Positions 1 to 8,380 are shown, numbered from the stretch's first letter. The stretch: DNA of 44,628 bases from Streptomyces mangrovisoli (GCF_000974985.2 NZ_LAVA02000066.1:1-44628), one strand, 5' to 3'. The notes: generated by a model from the letters alone, not told the origin. Made by a program: numbers and translations.

Positions 1-193
1 GACCCGGGGCCGGTGGGCCGGGCGTCGGCGGGGGCGTGGGCACGGGGCCCGGTGCGGGTGGCCCGGGGGTGGGCTCCGGGCCGGGGACGGGCGGCCCGGG
101 GGCGGGCCCGGGGCCCGGGACCGGCTCGGGCGGACCCGGGGCCGGGCCGGGCGTCGGACCCGGCGGCACCGGGTCGGGGTACGGGTTGGTCAT
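1..193 (-). CDS. Proline-rich protein, N-terminal part (cut by window edge)
   Basis: The minus strand opens with ATG at 193, preceded by a GGAGG ribosome site at good spacing. It reads without a stop for 64 codons to the window edge. The visible protein starts MTNPYPDPVPPGPTPG and continues as an almost pure Pro/Gly array with scattered Val, Thr, Ala and Glu. Such tails commonly precede a membrane or export domain in Streptomyces proteins, but nothing functional is visible in this fragment. The opposite strand also reads open as a Gly/Pro array. The minus strand is preferred because it has a clear start and ribosome site and runs with the next two genes. Function unknown. Confidence 0.6.
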   Translation of the reverse strand, partial: MTNPYPDPVPPGPTPGPAPGPPEPVPGPGPAPGPPVPGPEPTPGPPAPGPVPTPPPTPGPPAPG

Positions 194-357
194 GGTCCGT
201 CCTCCAGCGAGTCGATCGACGTCGGCTTTGGACTACTCCCCCGCGTACCCGTCCCCCGCGCGGGCAGTCACCCGGGGGCGGCAATGCGTCGGGCCGGGTG
301 GCGGCCAGAACGCGCGGACGGGGCGGGACGGGGGGACACGGACCGGGCGCTTCGGGG

Positions 358-705
358 TCAGAAGCGTTCGGGGTGGGCCGACAGCCAGGCGAGGGCGGCC
401 CGGCGCAGACCGGGGTCGGCCGCGGGGGCCTCGTCGGGGTGGCGTTCGGCCCACTTGGCGACGTACGGGCAGAGCGGGACGACCGGCACGCCCTCGCGCG
501 CGGCGATGCCGTACAGCTCACGCGCGAGCGAGCCCGCGATGCCCTTCCCCTCGTGGGCCGGCTCGACGATGGTGTGCACGGGGACCAGCGCCCGCTCGGG
601 CTCCTCGAGCACGAAGTACTCGATGTGGCCGACGACCTCGTCGCCGCCGACCGCCTCCAGGCGGCCGGCCGCACGGTCGTCGCGGATCTGGACGTCGTCA
701 CTCAT
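358..705 (-). CDS. Small GNAT-fold N-acetyltransferase (NATD1/YjdJ-like)
   Basis: A 115-residue protein. It has the compact GNAT layout of the NATD1-like group: an N-terminal strand pair (VGHIEYFVLEEPERALVPVHT), then VEPAHEGKGIAGSLARELY, which matches the acetyl-CoA pyrophosphate-binding turn (R/Q-x-x-G-x-G/A), then VPVVPLCPYVAKWAERHPD. The C-terminal CPYVAKW..HP block is typical of this subfamily, whose substrates are mostly unknown. It lies 56 bp downstream of panD on the same strand and may be co-transcribed with it. In some bacteria a GNAT protein (PanZ) assists PanD maturation, but this one lacks obvious PanZ features, so that link is only a thought. The family call is firm and the substrate is unknown. 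Confidence 0.8.
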   Translation of the reverse strand: MSDDVQIRDDRAAGRLEAVGGDEVVGHIEYFVLEEPERALVPVHTIVEPAHEGKGIAGSLARELYGIAAREGVPVVPLCPYVAKWAERHPDEAPAADPGLRRAALAWLSAHPERF

Positions 706-761
706 GGGATCACCCGTTCCTGGTCGTACGTGACGTCACTCGGGACCGGGGGCCGTCCCGG

Positions 762-1187
762 TCAGGACGATGCCGGGACCGCCTGCGGGCTGCGCCGCTG
801 GTCCGAGCCCGGCACCGGTGCGGACGCGTCGGCGCCCAGGGCCACGATGCGGTTGTCGCCGTCGACGTGCACCACCTTCGGCTCCAGCGCCCGCGCCTCG
901 GCGTCGGTCACCTGAGCGTAGCTGATGATGATCACCAGATCGCCGGGGTGGACGAGATGGGCGGCCGCCCCGTTGATCCCTATGACACCGGAGCCGCGCT
1001 CGCCCTCGATGACGTAGGTCTCCAGGCGCGAGCCGTTGTCGATGTCGACGATGTGGACGAGCTCACCGGGCAGCAGGTCGGCGGCGTCGAGCAGGTCCGC
1101 GTCGATGGTCACCGATCCCACGTAGTGCAGGTCGGCCTGGGTGACGGTGGCTCGGTGGATCTTGGACTTGAACATGGTGCGCAGCAC
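762..1187 (-). CDS. panD: Aspartate 1-decarboxylase (pyruvoyl-dependent)
   Basis: PanD makes beta-alanine from L-aspartate for pantothenate and CoA synthesis in the cytoplasm. The 141-residue proenzyme begins MLRTMFKSKIHRATVTQADL. It carries the self-cleavage site YVGS: the Gly-Ser bond at about residues 24-25, where the serine becomes the pyruvoyl cofactor. The conserved GVIGINGAAAHLVHPGDLVI block follows. The usual length is 115-140 residues, so it is full length with a slightly long C-terminus. GTG at 1187 is chosen as start because AGGAG lies 6 nt upstream. An in-frame ATG four codons later has no suitably spaced ribosome site. Confidence 0.95.
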   Translation of the reverse strand: MLRTMFKSKIHRATVTQADLHYVGSVTIDADLLDAADLLPGELVHIVDIDNGSRLETYVIEGERGSGVIGINGAAAHLVHPGDLVIIISYAQVTDAEARALEPKVVHVDGDNRIVALGADASAPVPGSDQRRSPQAVPASS

Positions 1188-1525
1188 TTTTGACTCCTGG
1201 AGGACGGCTCCCCGCCTGCTTGTGCAGGTCGAAGGCGCCCCACACTGTACATGGGCGCGCCTTCGGCTCGAAGACCCTCGGGAACCTCGTGCGTCGCCGG
1301 GAGCCGTGGGCGCGCAGGACTGTCGTTTTTGGCGTTGTCAGCGCAGAAAAAGTCCTGATGCGAGGTGTATTGACCGATCAATTTAATTCTTTGTAGCTTC
1401 TGCGACACACGTCGGGACCGACACTCGCCCGGTTGGCTTCGCATCTTGTACGCGCAGGGTGTGCCGCCTTCCTTGCGTGCCCACGCCTACCGCCGTCGAG
1501 GTGCAGCATGAGCTCAAGGATGTCG
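1188..1525. other. Intergenic region with an AT-rich possible promoter
   Basis: No convincing gene lies here. The stretch around 1322-1400 is much richer in A/T than its surroundings. It holds TTGACC at 1370-1375 and TAGCTT at 1394-1399, 18 bp apart, a plausible sigma-70-like promoter reading right. ATTGA and TCAAT half-sites (1369-1373, 1378-1382) form a short dyad over the -35 box. Control of the ROK gene or the GH3 remnant downstream is possible but unproven. Confidence 0.35.
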
Positions 1526-2026
1526 CGCAGCAGTCTCGTCCCCGCATCGGCCCTCAGCCACGACGGCGAACCCGGCCTGCTGCGCATCACCGGCAGCGGG
1601 ACCCGGACCGACCGCACCGTGGACTTCACGACCGAGGGCGGCAACGAACTGCCCGCCGGGACCGTCGCCAGTTGGTCGGGCACGTTGACCGTGCCCTCCG
1701 AGGGCGACTACTGGCTCGGCATCCAGTCGCTGGGCGCCATCGGCGAACTCGTCGTGGACGGCACGGTGCCGGCGACCGTTGCCGGTGCCCCCACCGCCGA
1801 CGGACTCGCCGACACCCGGACCAGGATCCGTCTGACGGCCGGAGCGCACACCCTCTCCCTCAATCTCGTTCCCGACCTCTCCGCGACCCCGGTCCAACTG
1901 CGCCTGAACTGGGTCGCACCACAGCAGCCGAGCGCTCATCACGACGCAGCCGTCGCGGCCGCTCAGGGACGCACCCGGAACTCCGCACGTCCCGCTCTGG
2001 CGACTGCGGTACTGGAGCGACGATGA
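1526..2026 (+). pseudogene. Fragment of a GH3 beta-glucosidase-like protein (PA14-like insert)
   Basis: An open frame here reads TVDFTTEGGNELPAGTVAS, then WSGTLTVPSEGDYWLGIQSL, LTAGAHTLSLNLVPDLSATP and VQLRLNWVAPQQPSAHHDAA. This matches the sugar-binding PA14-like insert and following linker of large secreted Streptomyces GH3 glycosidases, where the linker continues into the C-terminal catalytic half. Here the similarity stops shortly after AHHDAAVAAA, and the catalytic N-terminal barrel is missing upstream. About 150 residues of an enzyme normally over 700 long remain. The frame ends in a TGA that overlaps the ATG of the ROK gene (ATGA), perhaps by chance. It is most likely a decayed gene whose regulator survived. 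Confidence 0.65.
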
Positions 2027-3258
2027 CGGCGTCCCGGGGACCGCGCACCGGTACGGCCGTGCTCGAACGCGCCCTGCTCGACGCCCTGGACGGCGCGGAG
2101 GAACTCAGCCGCGTCGAACTCACGGAGATCACCGGGCTCTCCCGCACCGTCGTCGCGGCCCTGGTGGGCGGCCTCGTCGAGCGCGGGGAGATCGCTCCCG
2201 TCGCTCACCGCCCCCGTCCCGGTGCCGGACGGGGCCGCCCCTCCACGGTCTACCGGCTCAACCGCAGCGCGCCCCTCGTCGCGCTGGTCCATCTGCGCCG
2301 CACCCGTTCCGTCGTCACGCTCGCCACCTCGGCAGGCTCCGTGGCCGAGCACACGATCGGCGTCCCCTGGCCCGGCCCGTGGGAGAAGTGGGCGGAAGAG
2401 GCCCTCGACGTCCTCGAAGCGGCCGAGCGCGCGCACGGACGCGCCGCCCGACGCGTGGTGATCGCCGTACCGTTCACGGTGGACAGTGCGCACGGGGACC
2501 GGCTGATGCCGCTCGCGGGCCCGGCGCCGGCGACGCCCCCGGGGCTCCCGCCGTACGGCCCGCAGCCCGATCCCGCCTTCCGTGACGCTCTGGTCCAGTG
2601 GCACGGGGACGAGCCGGGACCACGGCTGGCCCGGCTGTTCCGCCGCCCGGTGCACTTCGCCAACGCCGCCAACCTCGCCGCACTCGGCGAGGCCCACTAC
2701 GGGGCGGCCCGCGGCGCCGCGGTCGCCATCCACCTGTCCGTCTGTCACGGCATCGGTGCGGGCCTCGTCCTGGGCGGGGAGCTGTTCACCGGCGCGTCCG
2801 GCACGGCCGGTGAACTGGCCCATGTCCAGGTCACCGAGGACGGGCCCTACTGCCCGTGCGGCAGCCGCGGCTGTCTCGCCGTACAGGCGCCCGGACCCGA
2901 TCCGCACACCGCCCTGGAACGGCGTTACGGAAGACGGCTGGAGCCCGCCGAAGTCGATGCGCTCGTCACCGACGGCCATCCGGTCGCCGTCCGCTTCTTC
3001 CACGACTTCGGCCGTCTGACCGCCCGGTCCCTCGCCGGCACCGTCACGCTGCTCAACCCGGACACCATCGTGCTGGACGCGGATCTCCGGTGCGCCGCCC
3101 GGCCGTTCGGCGAGGGCCTGAGCAGCGCCCTCGCCCTGCACTGCCCGCCCTCGTACACCCGCGACCTGCGTGTTGTCCCGGGCGAACTACACGATGCCCT
3201 CGCACTCGGTGCCGTTGCGACAGGGCAGGCCCGGGACCACGCTCGGCACCGTCGCTGA
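2023..3258 (+). CDS. ROK-family transcriptional regulator
   Basis: A 411-residue protein with an N-terminal winged helix (ELSRVELTEITGLSRTVVAAL, then VERGEIAP) and a ROK sugar-sensing domain. ROK hallmarks are GIGAGLVLGGELFTGASGTA with GELAHVQV, and the zinc motif CPCGSRGCLA at about residue 285. The family consensus CxCGxxGCxE normally ends in Glu; here that residue is Ala. The kinase-type N-terminal ATP motif is not evident, as expected for NagC/XylR-type repressors. ATG at 2023 has GGAG 5 nt upstream. It directly follows a GH3 glycosidase remnant, which fits an original role in glycoside regulation. The present target is unknown. Confidence 0.85.
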   Translation: MTASRGPRTGTAVLERALLDALDGAEELSRVELTEITGLSRTVVAALVGGLVERGEIAPVAHRPRPGAGRGRPSTVYRLNRSAPLVALVHLRRTRSVVTLATSAGSVAEHTIGVPWPGPWEKWAEEALDVLEAAERAHGRAARRVVIAVPFTVDSAHGDRLMPLAGPAPATPPGLPPYGPQPDPAFRDALVQWHGDEPGPRLARLFRRPVHFANAANLAALGEAHYGAARGAAVAIHLSVCHGIGAGLVLGGELFTGASGTAGELAHVQVTEDGPYCPCGSRGCLAVQAPGPDPHTALERRYGRRLEPAEVDALVTDGHPVAVRFFHDFGRLTARSLAGTVTLLNPDTIVLDADLRCAARPFGEGLSSALALHCPPSYTRDLRVVPGELHDALALGAVATGQARDHARHRR

Positions 3259-3260
3259 CG

Positions 3261-4121
3261 TCACAGGGCGCTCTCCAGGACCGTGCGCAGCGAGCGGGCG
3301 GGCCGGCCGGTCAGCTTCTCGACCGCGTCGGTGCGGACCGCGAAGTACCCGTCGCGCGTGGCCCGTCCGACACCTCCGGCGATCTGGCGGGCAACCTCCA
3401 GAGGCGGTCCGCCGGCCTGGGAGATCTCCCGGGCCAGAGTCTCGTCGTCGACCTGGGTGACCGTCACCGGCCTGCCCCCGACCTCGGAGAAGATCGCCGC
3501 GCGCGCCTCCGCGTCGATGAGCTGCGGGCCGGTGACGTGGTAGGTCCGGCCCGCGTGCCCCTCGCCGCAGAGCACCGCGGCGGCCGCGGCCGCGCAGTCG
3601 GCGCGGGCCACGAAGGCCGTCTCGCCCGCTCCCGTGTTCGTCACGAGTTCCCCGCGGTCGAGCGCGTCCCGCATCGGCCCCAGCTCGTTGTCGGCGTAGG
3701 GGAAGTTCCGCAGGAAGCACCACTCGAGCCCGCTCGCACGGATGTGTGCCTCCGTCTCGATGTGCTCGGCGTCGACGAACGACGGCCGTTCGGCTCCGGC
3801 CAGCACGAACGACGTGTAGGCCACGAAGCCGACACCGGCCCCCACCGCGGCGTCGACCGCGGCGCCGTGCTGCCCCCCGCGGCGCCCCAGGGCGTCCGTC
3901 GAGATCAGGAGCGCGCGCGAGGCGCCCTCGAAGGCCGCCTTCAGCGTCTGCGGTCGCTCGAAGTCCGCTTCGCGCACCTCGACGCCCCGGCGCGCGTACG
4001 CGGACAGCGCCTCGGGGGTTCGGGTCGCGAGGATCAGGTCTTCCGGGGCGATCCGCGTCAGCACGTGGTCGGCCGCCATCCGGCCGAGCCGCCCGGACGC
4101 GCCGGTGATCAGAAGCCTCAT
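3261..4121 (-). CDS. NmrA-like NAD(P)-dependent reductase (atypical SDR)
   Basis: A 286-residue protein. It begins MRLLITGASGRLGRMAADHV, a GxxGxxG dinucleotide-binding loop at the very N-terminus. The body is NmrA/QorB-like: EVREADFERPQTLKAAF, then ALLISTDALG, YTSFVLAG and WCFLRNFPYADNELGPM. The classical YxxxK catalytic pair is not obvious, typical of NmrA-like quinone reductases or redox sensors. ATG at 4121 follows a strong GGAGGAGGG site. It ends 2 bp from the convergent ROK gene. It is divergent from the flavin monooxygenase at 4242, and the 120-bp gap holds a perfect palindrome, so the pair may share TetR control. A quinone-reducing role is inference. Confidence 0.8.
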   Translation of the reverse strand: MRLLITGASGRLGRMAADHVLTRIAPEDLILATRTPEALSAYARRGVEVREADFERPQTLKAAFEGASRALLISTDALGRRGGQHGAAVDAAVGAGVGFVAYTSFVLAGAERPSFVDAEHIETEAHIRASGLEWCFLRNFPYADNELGPMRDALDRGELVTNTGAGETAFVARADCAAAAAAVLCGEGHAGRTYHVTGPQLIDAEARAAIFSEVGGRPVTVTQVDDETLAREISQAGGPPLEVARQIAGGVGRATRDGYFAVRTDAVEKLTGRPARSLRTVLESAL

Positions 4122-4155
4122 GGACCCTCCTCCATCCGTTGCAGGTCTTCCTGCC

Positions 4156-4184
4156 TTCAGTTCGCATGTACTGTACAGTACAGT
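4156..4184 (+). promoter_or_regulatory. Promoter with perfect 15-bp TetR-type operator
   Basis: ACTGTACAGTACAGT at 4170-4184 is a perfect palindrome around one central base (7-1-7). TTCAGT at 4156-4161 and TACAGT at 4179-4184 are 17 bp apart and form a plausible promoter, with the operator covering the -10 box. Nearly the same palindrome recurs at 11128-11142. It lies between the divergent reductase and monooxygenase genes and close to a TetR gene, so TetR binding is the likeliest role. Confidence 0.6.
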
Positions 4185-4241
4185 TCTGAGTTGCGCGCCC
4201 GTCGCGCACGGCTTCGATCCCAACAGGAGGACGAGAGACCG

Positions 4242-5414
4242 ATGAATGCAGCCATTCCTGCGGATGTGCCGGAGTCCGAGTCCGTGCTCACGGCGGTGCA
4301 GAAGATCGCCGAAGAGATCCGTGATCGTGTCGAGGATGTCGAGCGCGCGCGGCGACTGCCCGCGGATCTGCACGCGCTGCTGCGCGGTCTCGGCGTGTAC
4401 CGCCTGATCCTCCCGACCGGACACGGAGGCATCCAGGCGAGTGTCACCGACGTGCTCGACGTGATCGAGACCTTGGCGACGATCGACGGTTCGGTCGCCT
4501 GGACGACCGCGATAGGGATCCAGAGCCCCGCCGTACTGTCCTGGCTGCCCAGGAAGACCTTCGACGACCTCTACGCGGCGGGACCCGACGTCACCGTGGG
4601 CGGCGCCTTCGGACCGCAGGGGACGGCGGAGATCGTCGACGGCGGCTACCGCGTCAGTGGACGCTGGTCCTTCGCGAGCGGATGCGACAACTGGGACCAC
4701 CTCTTCGCCAACTGCGTCCTGACCCGGAACGGCAAGCCGGTCGAGGGCCCCGGAGGGCAACCGCGTCTGCGGGCGATGCTCTTCGCCAAGGACCGGGCGT
4801 CGTTCCTCGACACCTGGCACACGCTCGGTCTGCGCGGCACGGGGAGCAAGGACTTCACGCTCGACGAGGTCTTCGTCGCCGACGACCACTCGTTCGACAT
4901 CGCCACCGCCGCGCCGTGCGTCGAGGGCATCTCCCGATACCCGCTCATCGAGTTCGGGCATCACCTGGCGACGATCGCGATCGGGGTCGCCCAGGGGGCG
5001 CTCAACGACCTCTCCGACTCGGCCGCCGAGCGCCGGCGCGCCCTCTCCCGCACCACCGTGGCCGCCAACCCGACGGTGCAGCACCGCATCGGCAAGGCGG
5101 AGACAGGTCTTCGTGCGGCGCGCGAGCTGGTGCGCCGACAGGCGGCGCTCCAGCGGGCCGACGGCCAGGACGGTGACTTCGCGCAGCTCATGGCGGTCGC
5201 GTCGGCCAACAACGCCTGGGTCGTGGACACCTGCATCGGCGTCGTCGACACCTGCTTCCGCGCCTACGGTGCCCGCGGCATCTACAACAGTTCCGCGATG
5301 CAGCGCCGCCTGCGCGACATCTACACGATCGCCCAGCACGCCACCTTGAACGACGGCGCCTGGACGCGGCACGGGGCGGCACTCTTCGGCCAGGAGACCG
5401 GCCTGCTGGTGTGA
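4242..5414 (+). CDS. Acyl-CoA dehydrogenase-fold flavin monooxygenase (group D type)
   Basis: A 390-residue protein with the acyl-CoA dehydrogenase fold as used by two-component group D monooxygenases (HsaA/DszC/NcnH-like). Visible blocks are LHALLRGLGVYRLILPTGHG, DGSVAWTTAIG, a middle barrel with VSGRWSFASGCDNWDHLFAN, LGLRGTGSKDFTLDEVFVA, and a helical C-terminus YGARGIYNSSAMQRRLRDI. The R-D-I/R-D pattern near the end and the lack of the classical dehydrogenase Glu base suggest hydroxylation with reduced flavin supplied by a partner. AGGAGG at 4225-4230 precedes ATG 4242 at 11 nt. It overlaps or abuts the following TetR gene. The substrate is unknown; likely reductases are encoded at 18390 and 19022. 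Confidence 0.8.
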   Translation: MNAAIPADVPESESVLTAVQKIAEEIRDRVEDVERARRLPADLHALLRGLGVYRLILPTGHGGIQASVTDVLDVIETLATIDGSVAWTTAIGIQSPAVLSWLPRKTFDDLYAAGPDVTVGGAFGPQGTAEIVDGGYRVSGRWSFASGCDNWDHLFANCVLTRNGKPVEGPGGQPRLRAMLFAKDRASFLDTWHTLGLRGTGSKDFTLDEVFVADDHSFDIATAAPCVEGISRYPLIEFGHHLATIAIGVAQGALNDLSDSAAERRRALSRTTVAANPTVQHRIGKAETGLRAARELVRRQAALQRADGQDGDFAQLMAVASANNAWVVDTCIGVVDTCFRAYGARGIYNSSAMQRRLRDIYTIAQHATLNDGAWTRHGAALFGQETGLLV

Positions 5415-5467
5415 CACGAGACGCTTCGGACGCAGGAGGGATCGGGTCGGACGGGGAAGGCAGAACA

Positions 5468-6202
5468 GTGGCACGTACTTCAACGAGCGCGGCCGGCGGC
5501 GACACGCCCCGGCGCGCGGGCGCACGCGCCAAACGCGGGCAAGTCATCGACGCCGCCGTGGAGATGTTCCTCAAGAACGGCTACGACCAGACGTCGATGG
5601 AATCGATCGCCGCTCGGGCCGGAGTGTCGAAGACCACCGTCTACGCCCACTACCCCGACAAGCTGGCGCTGTTCAAGGCGGTGGTCGAGCGGATGGCCAA
5701 GACACTCGCCCTGGCGCCCGACGAGGCGGCGACCCACCCCGCCGCCTCCGCGGAGACACGGCTGACGCAGCTGATCCTCAGCGTGCTGGAGGCCACGGTC
5801 CAGCCCGACTTCCGTTCCTTCCTGCGCATCATGGTGTCCGAGAGCGCCCGCCACCCGGATCTGGCCGAGGCCATGCGGGCCTCTCAGCCGGTCGACGTCC
5901 CGGCGTTGATCGCCGAGCTCCTCGACGAGGCGGCCGCCGAGCGCGGCTACCGGCTCGCCGATTCCCGGGCCCACGCGGCCCTGCTGTTGCGCATGGTGGC
6001 CGCCGGTCCGCAGCTCGACTCGCTCGTCTTCGCCGAGTTCAAGCCCGCGCGCGACCTGCTCGAGGCGCACGCCCGCTGGATCGTCACCCTCTTCCTGCGC
6101 GGCATCGAGCCCCGTGCGGGAGAGACGGTCGCCGAGGCCCTGCCCCTTCCCGGCTACGCCCGCCCCTGGCTCCCGGACGACGAAACGGCCACCCGTGGGT
6201 GA
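5468..6202 (+). CDS. TetR-family regulator (copy A)
   Basis: A 244-residue TetR protein. The HTH is at about residues 25-70 (GQVIDAAVEMFLKNGYDQTS, then MESIAARAGVSKTTVYAHYP, DKLALFKAVV), followed by a ligand domain containing LRIMVSESARHPDLAEAM and PQLDSLVFAEFKPARDLLEA. GTG at 5468 has GGAAGG 7 nt upstream. An in-frame GTG at 5411 overlapping the previous stop is possible but would add a tail absent from the paralogue. The protein is closely similar along its whole length to the TetR encoded at 8496-9221. It probably controls the monooxygenase gene just upstream through the palindrome at 4170-4184. The ligand is unknown. Confidence 0.85.
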   Translation: MARTSTSAAGGDTPRRAGARAKRGQVIDAAVEMFLKNGYDQTSMESIAARAGVSKTTVYAHYPDKLALFKAVVERMAKTLALAPDEAATHPAASAETRLTQLILSVLEATVQPDFRSFLRIMVSESARHPDLAEAMRASQPVDVPALIAELLDEAAAERGYRLADSRAHAALLLRMVAAGPQLDSLVFAEFKPARDLLEAHARWIVTLFLRGIEPRAGETVAEALPLPGYARPWLPDDETATRG

Positions 6203-6232
6203 CCGTTTCGACCACTGCCCGGGACGCCGGCC

Positions 6233-7096
6233 CTACGGCGTCCGCGGGCGGGCGTGCTTGTCGATGCCGCTCCAGTGTTCGGCCAGTTTCCCGTCGCGCA
6301 CGCGGTAGGCGTCGTACGCGTAGAAGGTCCAGGTTCCCCCTGAGCCGTCGAGCAGGGGCTGGGGCAGTTCCCCGGCTATGACGACCATGTCGCCCTCGGC
6401 GTGCAGGACGGCGGGGGCGGGCGGCCCGGCGGGCGCAGTACCGGCCGGGGGCGGCGGAGCCTGCCGGGCGAGCTCCGCCACGTACCTCTCCAGTCCGGCC
6501 CGGCCCTGCGGCATGTGGGAGGCGTGCTGGAGGTAGTCGTCGGCGACGAACTTCTTCACCGCCTCAGGGTTCATGGGGCCGAACACTTCGACGTAGAAGT
6601 CGCTGACGAGCTTCTTGTTCGCCTCCAGGTCGGTGCGGCCGACCTGGAGGGGCTCCGTCGACCGGTCGGCTCCCAGGTCCGGGGACTCGGGGAGTTGGGG
6701 CCGCGCGTACTTGTGCTCGTTGGTCCAGCGCTCGGCCAGCTTCCCGTCCGCGACCCGGTAGGTGTTGTACGCGAAGAGGTCGTAGGTGGAGCCCGGTTCC
6801 TCCGGCTCCACCGCCGGCATGTAGAAGCAGATCGTCACCAGGTCGCGCTCGGCGACCACGAAGACCGGCGGCAGCACCGGGACCGTCTCGGGGTCCAGGG
6901 GTGGGTGGCCGGCGAAGTCGCGTCGCAGCAGCGCCTTGAACCGGTCGATGCCGACCAGCGCGTCGGGGCCGTGCAGGACGAAGTCGTCGCAGACGTACTT
7001 CGGCAGGGCCTCGGGGTCGAACGCGGCGACCACGTCACGGAAGTAGTCGAGGACGAGTCGCTTGTTCGCGTGCAGGTCGTGGACGACGGTCGCCAT
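6233..7096 (-). CDS. Tandem SnoaL-like (NTF2-fold) protein
   Basis: A 287-residue protein made of two consecutive SnoaL-like domains. The halves align by eye: DLHANKRLVLDYFRDVV with DLEANKKLVSDFYVEVF; AYNTYRVADGKLAERW with AYDAYRVRDGKLAEHW; each ends in an (H)KYARP/KHARP motif. SnoaL-like domains form cone-shaped alpha+beta barrels that act as cyclases, isomerases, hydroxylases or binding proteins, mostly in aromatic polyketide and catabolic pathways. ATG at 7096 lies 1 bp from the stop of the monooxygenase upstream (7098), so the two are probably translationally coupled. Single-domain relatives are encoded at 14416 and 17625, each also beside a monooxygenase gene. Function is inferred from the fold only. 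Confidence 0.8.
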   Translation of the reverse strand: MATVVHDLHANKRLVLDYFRDVVAAFDPEALPKYVCDDFVLHGPDALVGIDRFKALLRRDFAGHPPLDPETVPVLPPVFVVAERDLVTICFYMPAVEPEEPGSTYDLFAYNTYRVADGKLAERWTNEHKYARPQLPESPDLGADRSTEPLQVGRTDLEANKKLVSDFYVEVFGPMNPEAVKKFVADDYLQHASHMPQGRAGLERYVAELARQAPPPPAGTAPAGPPAPAVLHAEGDMVVIAGELPQPLLDGSGGTWTFYAYDAYRVRDGKLAEHWSGIDKHARPRTP

Positions 7097-7097
7097 C

Positions 7098-8351
7098 TCA
7101 GCCCCCGACCTTCGCCAGGCCGCCCGCGAACATCGCGAACGGTTCGAGACCGAGCGCCGCACGGCCGTTGATCTCCGACAGCGGGTCGAGGCGAATGGCC
7201 CCGTGGCTGGTGAGCACCCGGATGTCGCGCACGAAGCGCTGGATCGGGTTGGACAGCCGCATCGTGGACGAACCGAGTGCCACCTGGAGGCTGTTGATCG
7301 CCTCCTCGCAGAGCCGCGCGGCGTAGACCAGGTCCAGGGTCATCTCCGACTCCTCCTCCGGGGAGAAGTCCTTGCCCGCCACCGCCCGGCGGTCGACCTC
7401 CGCGGCGTGCGAGCGGATGACCGTACCGGCGATGTTGATCATCGCCCGCGCCTTGCCGGCGACGACCTGCACCGTCGGCATGTCCGCCACGGTCGGATAG
7501 GGCAGGTTGAAGGGACGGTGTGTGCGCGCCTGCTCGGTGAAGGACTCCAGCGCCCCCTCGGCCATGCCGAGCGCGATCGAGATGGTGTAGACGCTGATCG
7601 TGATCATCGTCCCGCGCATACCGGTCTGGTAGGCCAGGCCGGTGTACCGGCTGGGGCCCGAGCCCATCATCTGATCGAGCTCGCGCAGGTCGACGATGCG
7701 GTGATCCGGAACGAACACCTCGCCGTCGGTGGTGATGCCGTTGCTGGAGGTGCCCGAGAGGCCCATGACCTTCCAGTCGTCGAGGATCCGGAAGTCCTCG
7801 CGCGGTAGGACGGCCATCCCGCGGCCCGGACCGTGCGGGGTCTCGAACTCCACCCCCACGGCCGCCCAGGCGGTGTGCTTGGAGCCGCTGCCGAACCTCC
7901 ACGTGCCGCTGACCATCCAGCCGCCGTCCACCTTGCGGGCGTCGCCGACGCTCGTGGAGAACACCGAGGCGCCGATGCAGAGCGGGCCTGCCCAGCTGTC
8001 GCGCAGCGCGAAGACGTCGTCGACCAGCGGCTGCGGGAACGTCGACACCATCCGCATCCCGGCGGCCACGAAGGCCATCCAGGCCACGGACCCGTCGCCC
8101 TTGGCCAAGGCGCTCACGACCTCCACGACGTCACTCGCGCCCAGCGCCGTCCCGCCGAGTTCGGGCGGCATGGCCATCGTGAAGACACCGGCGTCCTGCA
8201 GGGCATCGAGAACGGCCGGGGTCATCTCGCCGATCCGCTCGATCTCGGCCGCCTCGCTGCGGATCAACGGCACCATTTCCAGGGCCGCGGAGCGCATCGC
8301 CGAACCGACCTCCGTCCGGAAGGTCGTGTCGAGTGCGGGAGATTCCGTCAT
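7098..8351 (-). CDS. Acyl-CoA dehydrogenase-fold flavin monooxygenase (group D type)
   Basis: A 417-residue protein. N-terminal helices end in GVFTMAMPPELGGTALG, then AKGDGSVAWMAFVAAGMRMV, middle-domain GGWMVSGTWRFGSGSKHTAW, ILDDWKVMGLSGTSSNGITT, and C-terminal SNPIQRFVRDIRVLTSHGAI. It pairs with the protein at 16311-17609, which shares the PFNLPYPT, SNP(I/V)QR and SHGAIR blocks. Such proteins usually use reduced FMN/FAD from a separate reductase to hydroxylate aromatic substrates. ATG at 8351 has GAGGAAG upstream. A perfect 16-bp inverted repeat sits 30 bp before the start, and the second TetR gene lies directly upstream on the same strand. It is followed at once by the tandem SnoaL gene. 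The substrate is unknown. Confidence 0.8.
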   Translation of the reverse strand: MTESPALDTTFRTEVGSAMRSAALEMVPLIRSEAAEIERIGEMTPAVLDALQDAGVFTMAMPPELGGTALGASDVVEVVSALAKGDGSVAWMAFVAAGMRMVSTFPQPLVDDVFALRDSWAGPLCIGASVFSTSVGDARKVDGGWMVSGTWRFGSGSKHTAWAAVGVEFETPHGPGRGMAVLPREDFRILDDWKVMGLSGTSSNGITTDGEVFVPDHRIVDLRELDQMMGSGPSRYTGLAYQTGMRGTMITISVYTISIALGMAEGALESFTEQARTHRPFNLPYPTVADMPTVQVVAGKARAMINIAGTVIRSHAAEVDRRAVAGKDFSPEEESEMTLDLVYAARLCEEAINSLQVALGSSTMRLSNPIQRFVRDIRVLTSHGAIRLDPLSEINGRAALGLEPFAMFAGGLAKVGG

Positions 8352-8380
8352 CGTTGCTTCCTCTCGTTTCGCTGTAGCTA

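Noticed and set aside
36..1193. Plus-strand Gly/Pro frame continuing over the GNAT and panD genes
   Set aside because: Its first part mirrors the proline-rich minus-strand gene. The rest is antisense to two recognisable genes and is not protein-like.
4242..5414. Annotation of the ACAD-fold proteins as true fatty acyl-CoA dehydrogenases
   Set aside because: The neighbours are flavin reductases and SnoaL proteins, electron-transfer flavoprotein genes are absent, and the sequence blocks fit group D hydroxylases better. Still an inference.
5411..5467. Upstream GTG start for TetR copy A overlapping the monooxygenase stop
   Set aside because: It would add 19 residues absent from the paralogue, and the later GTG has a well-spaced GGAAGG site.
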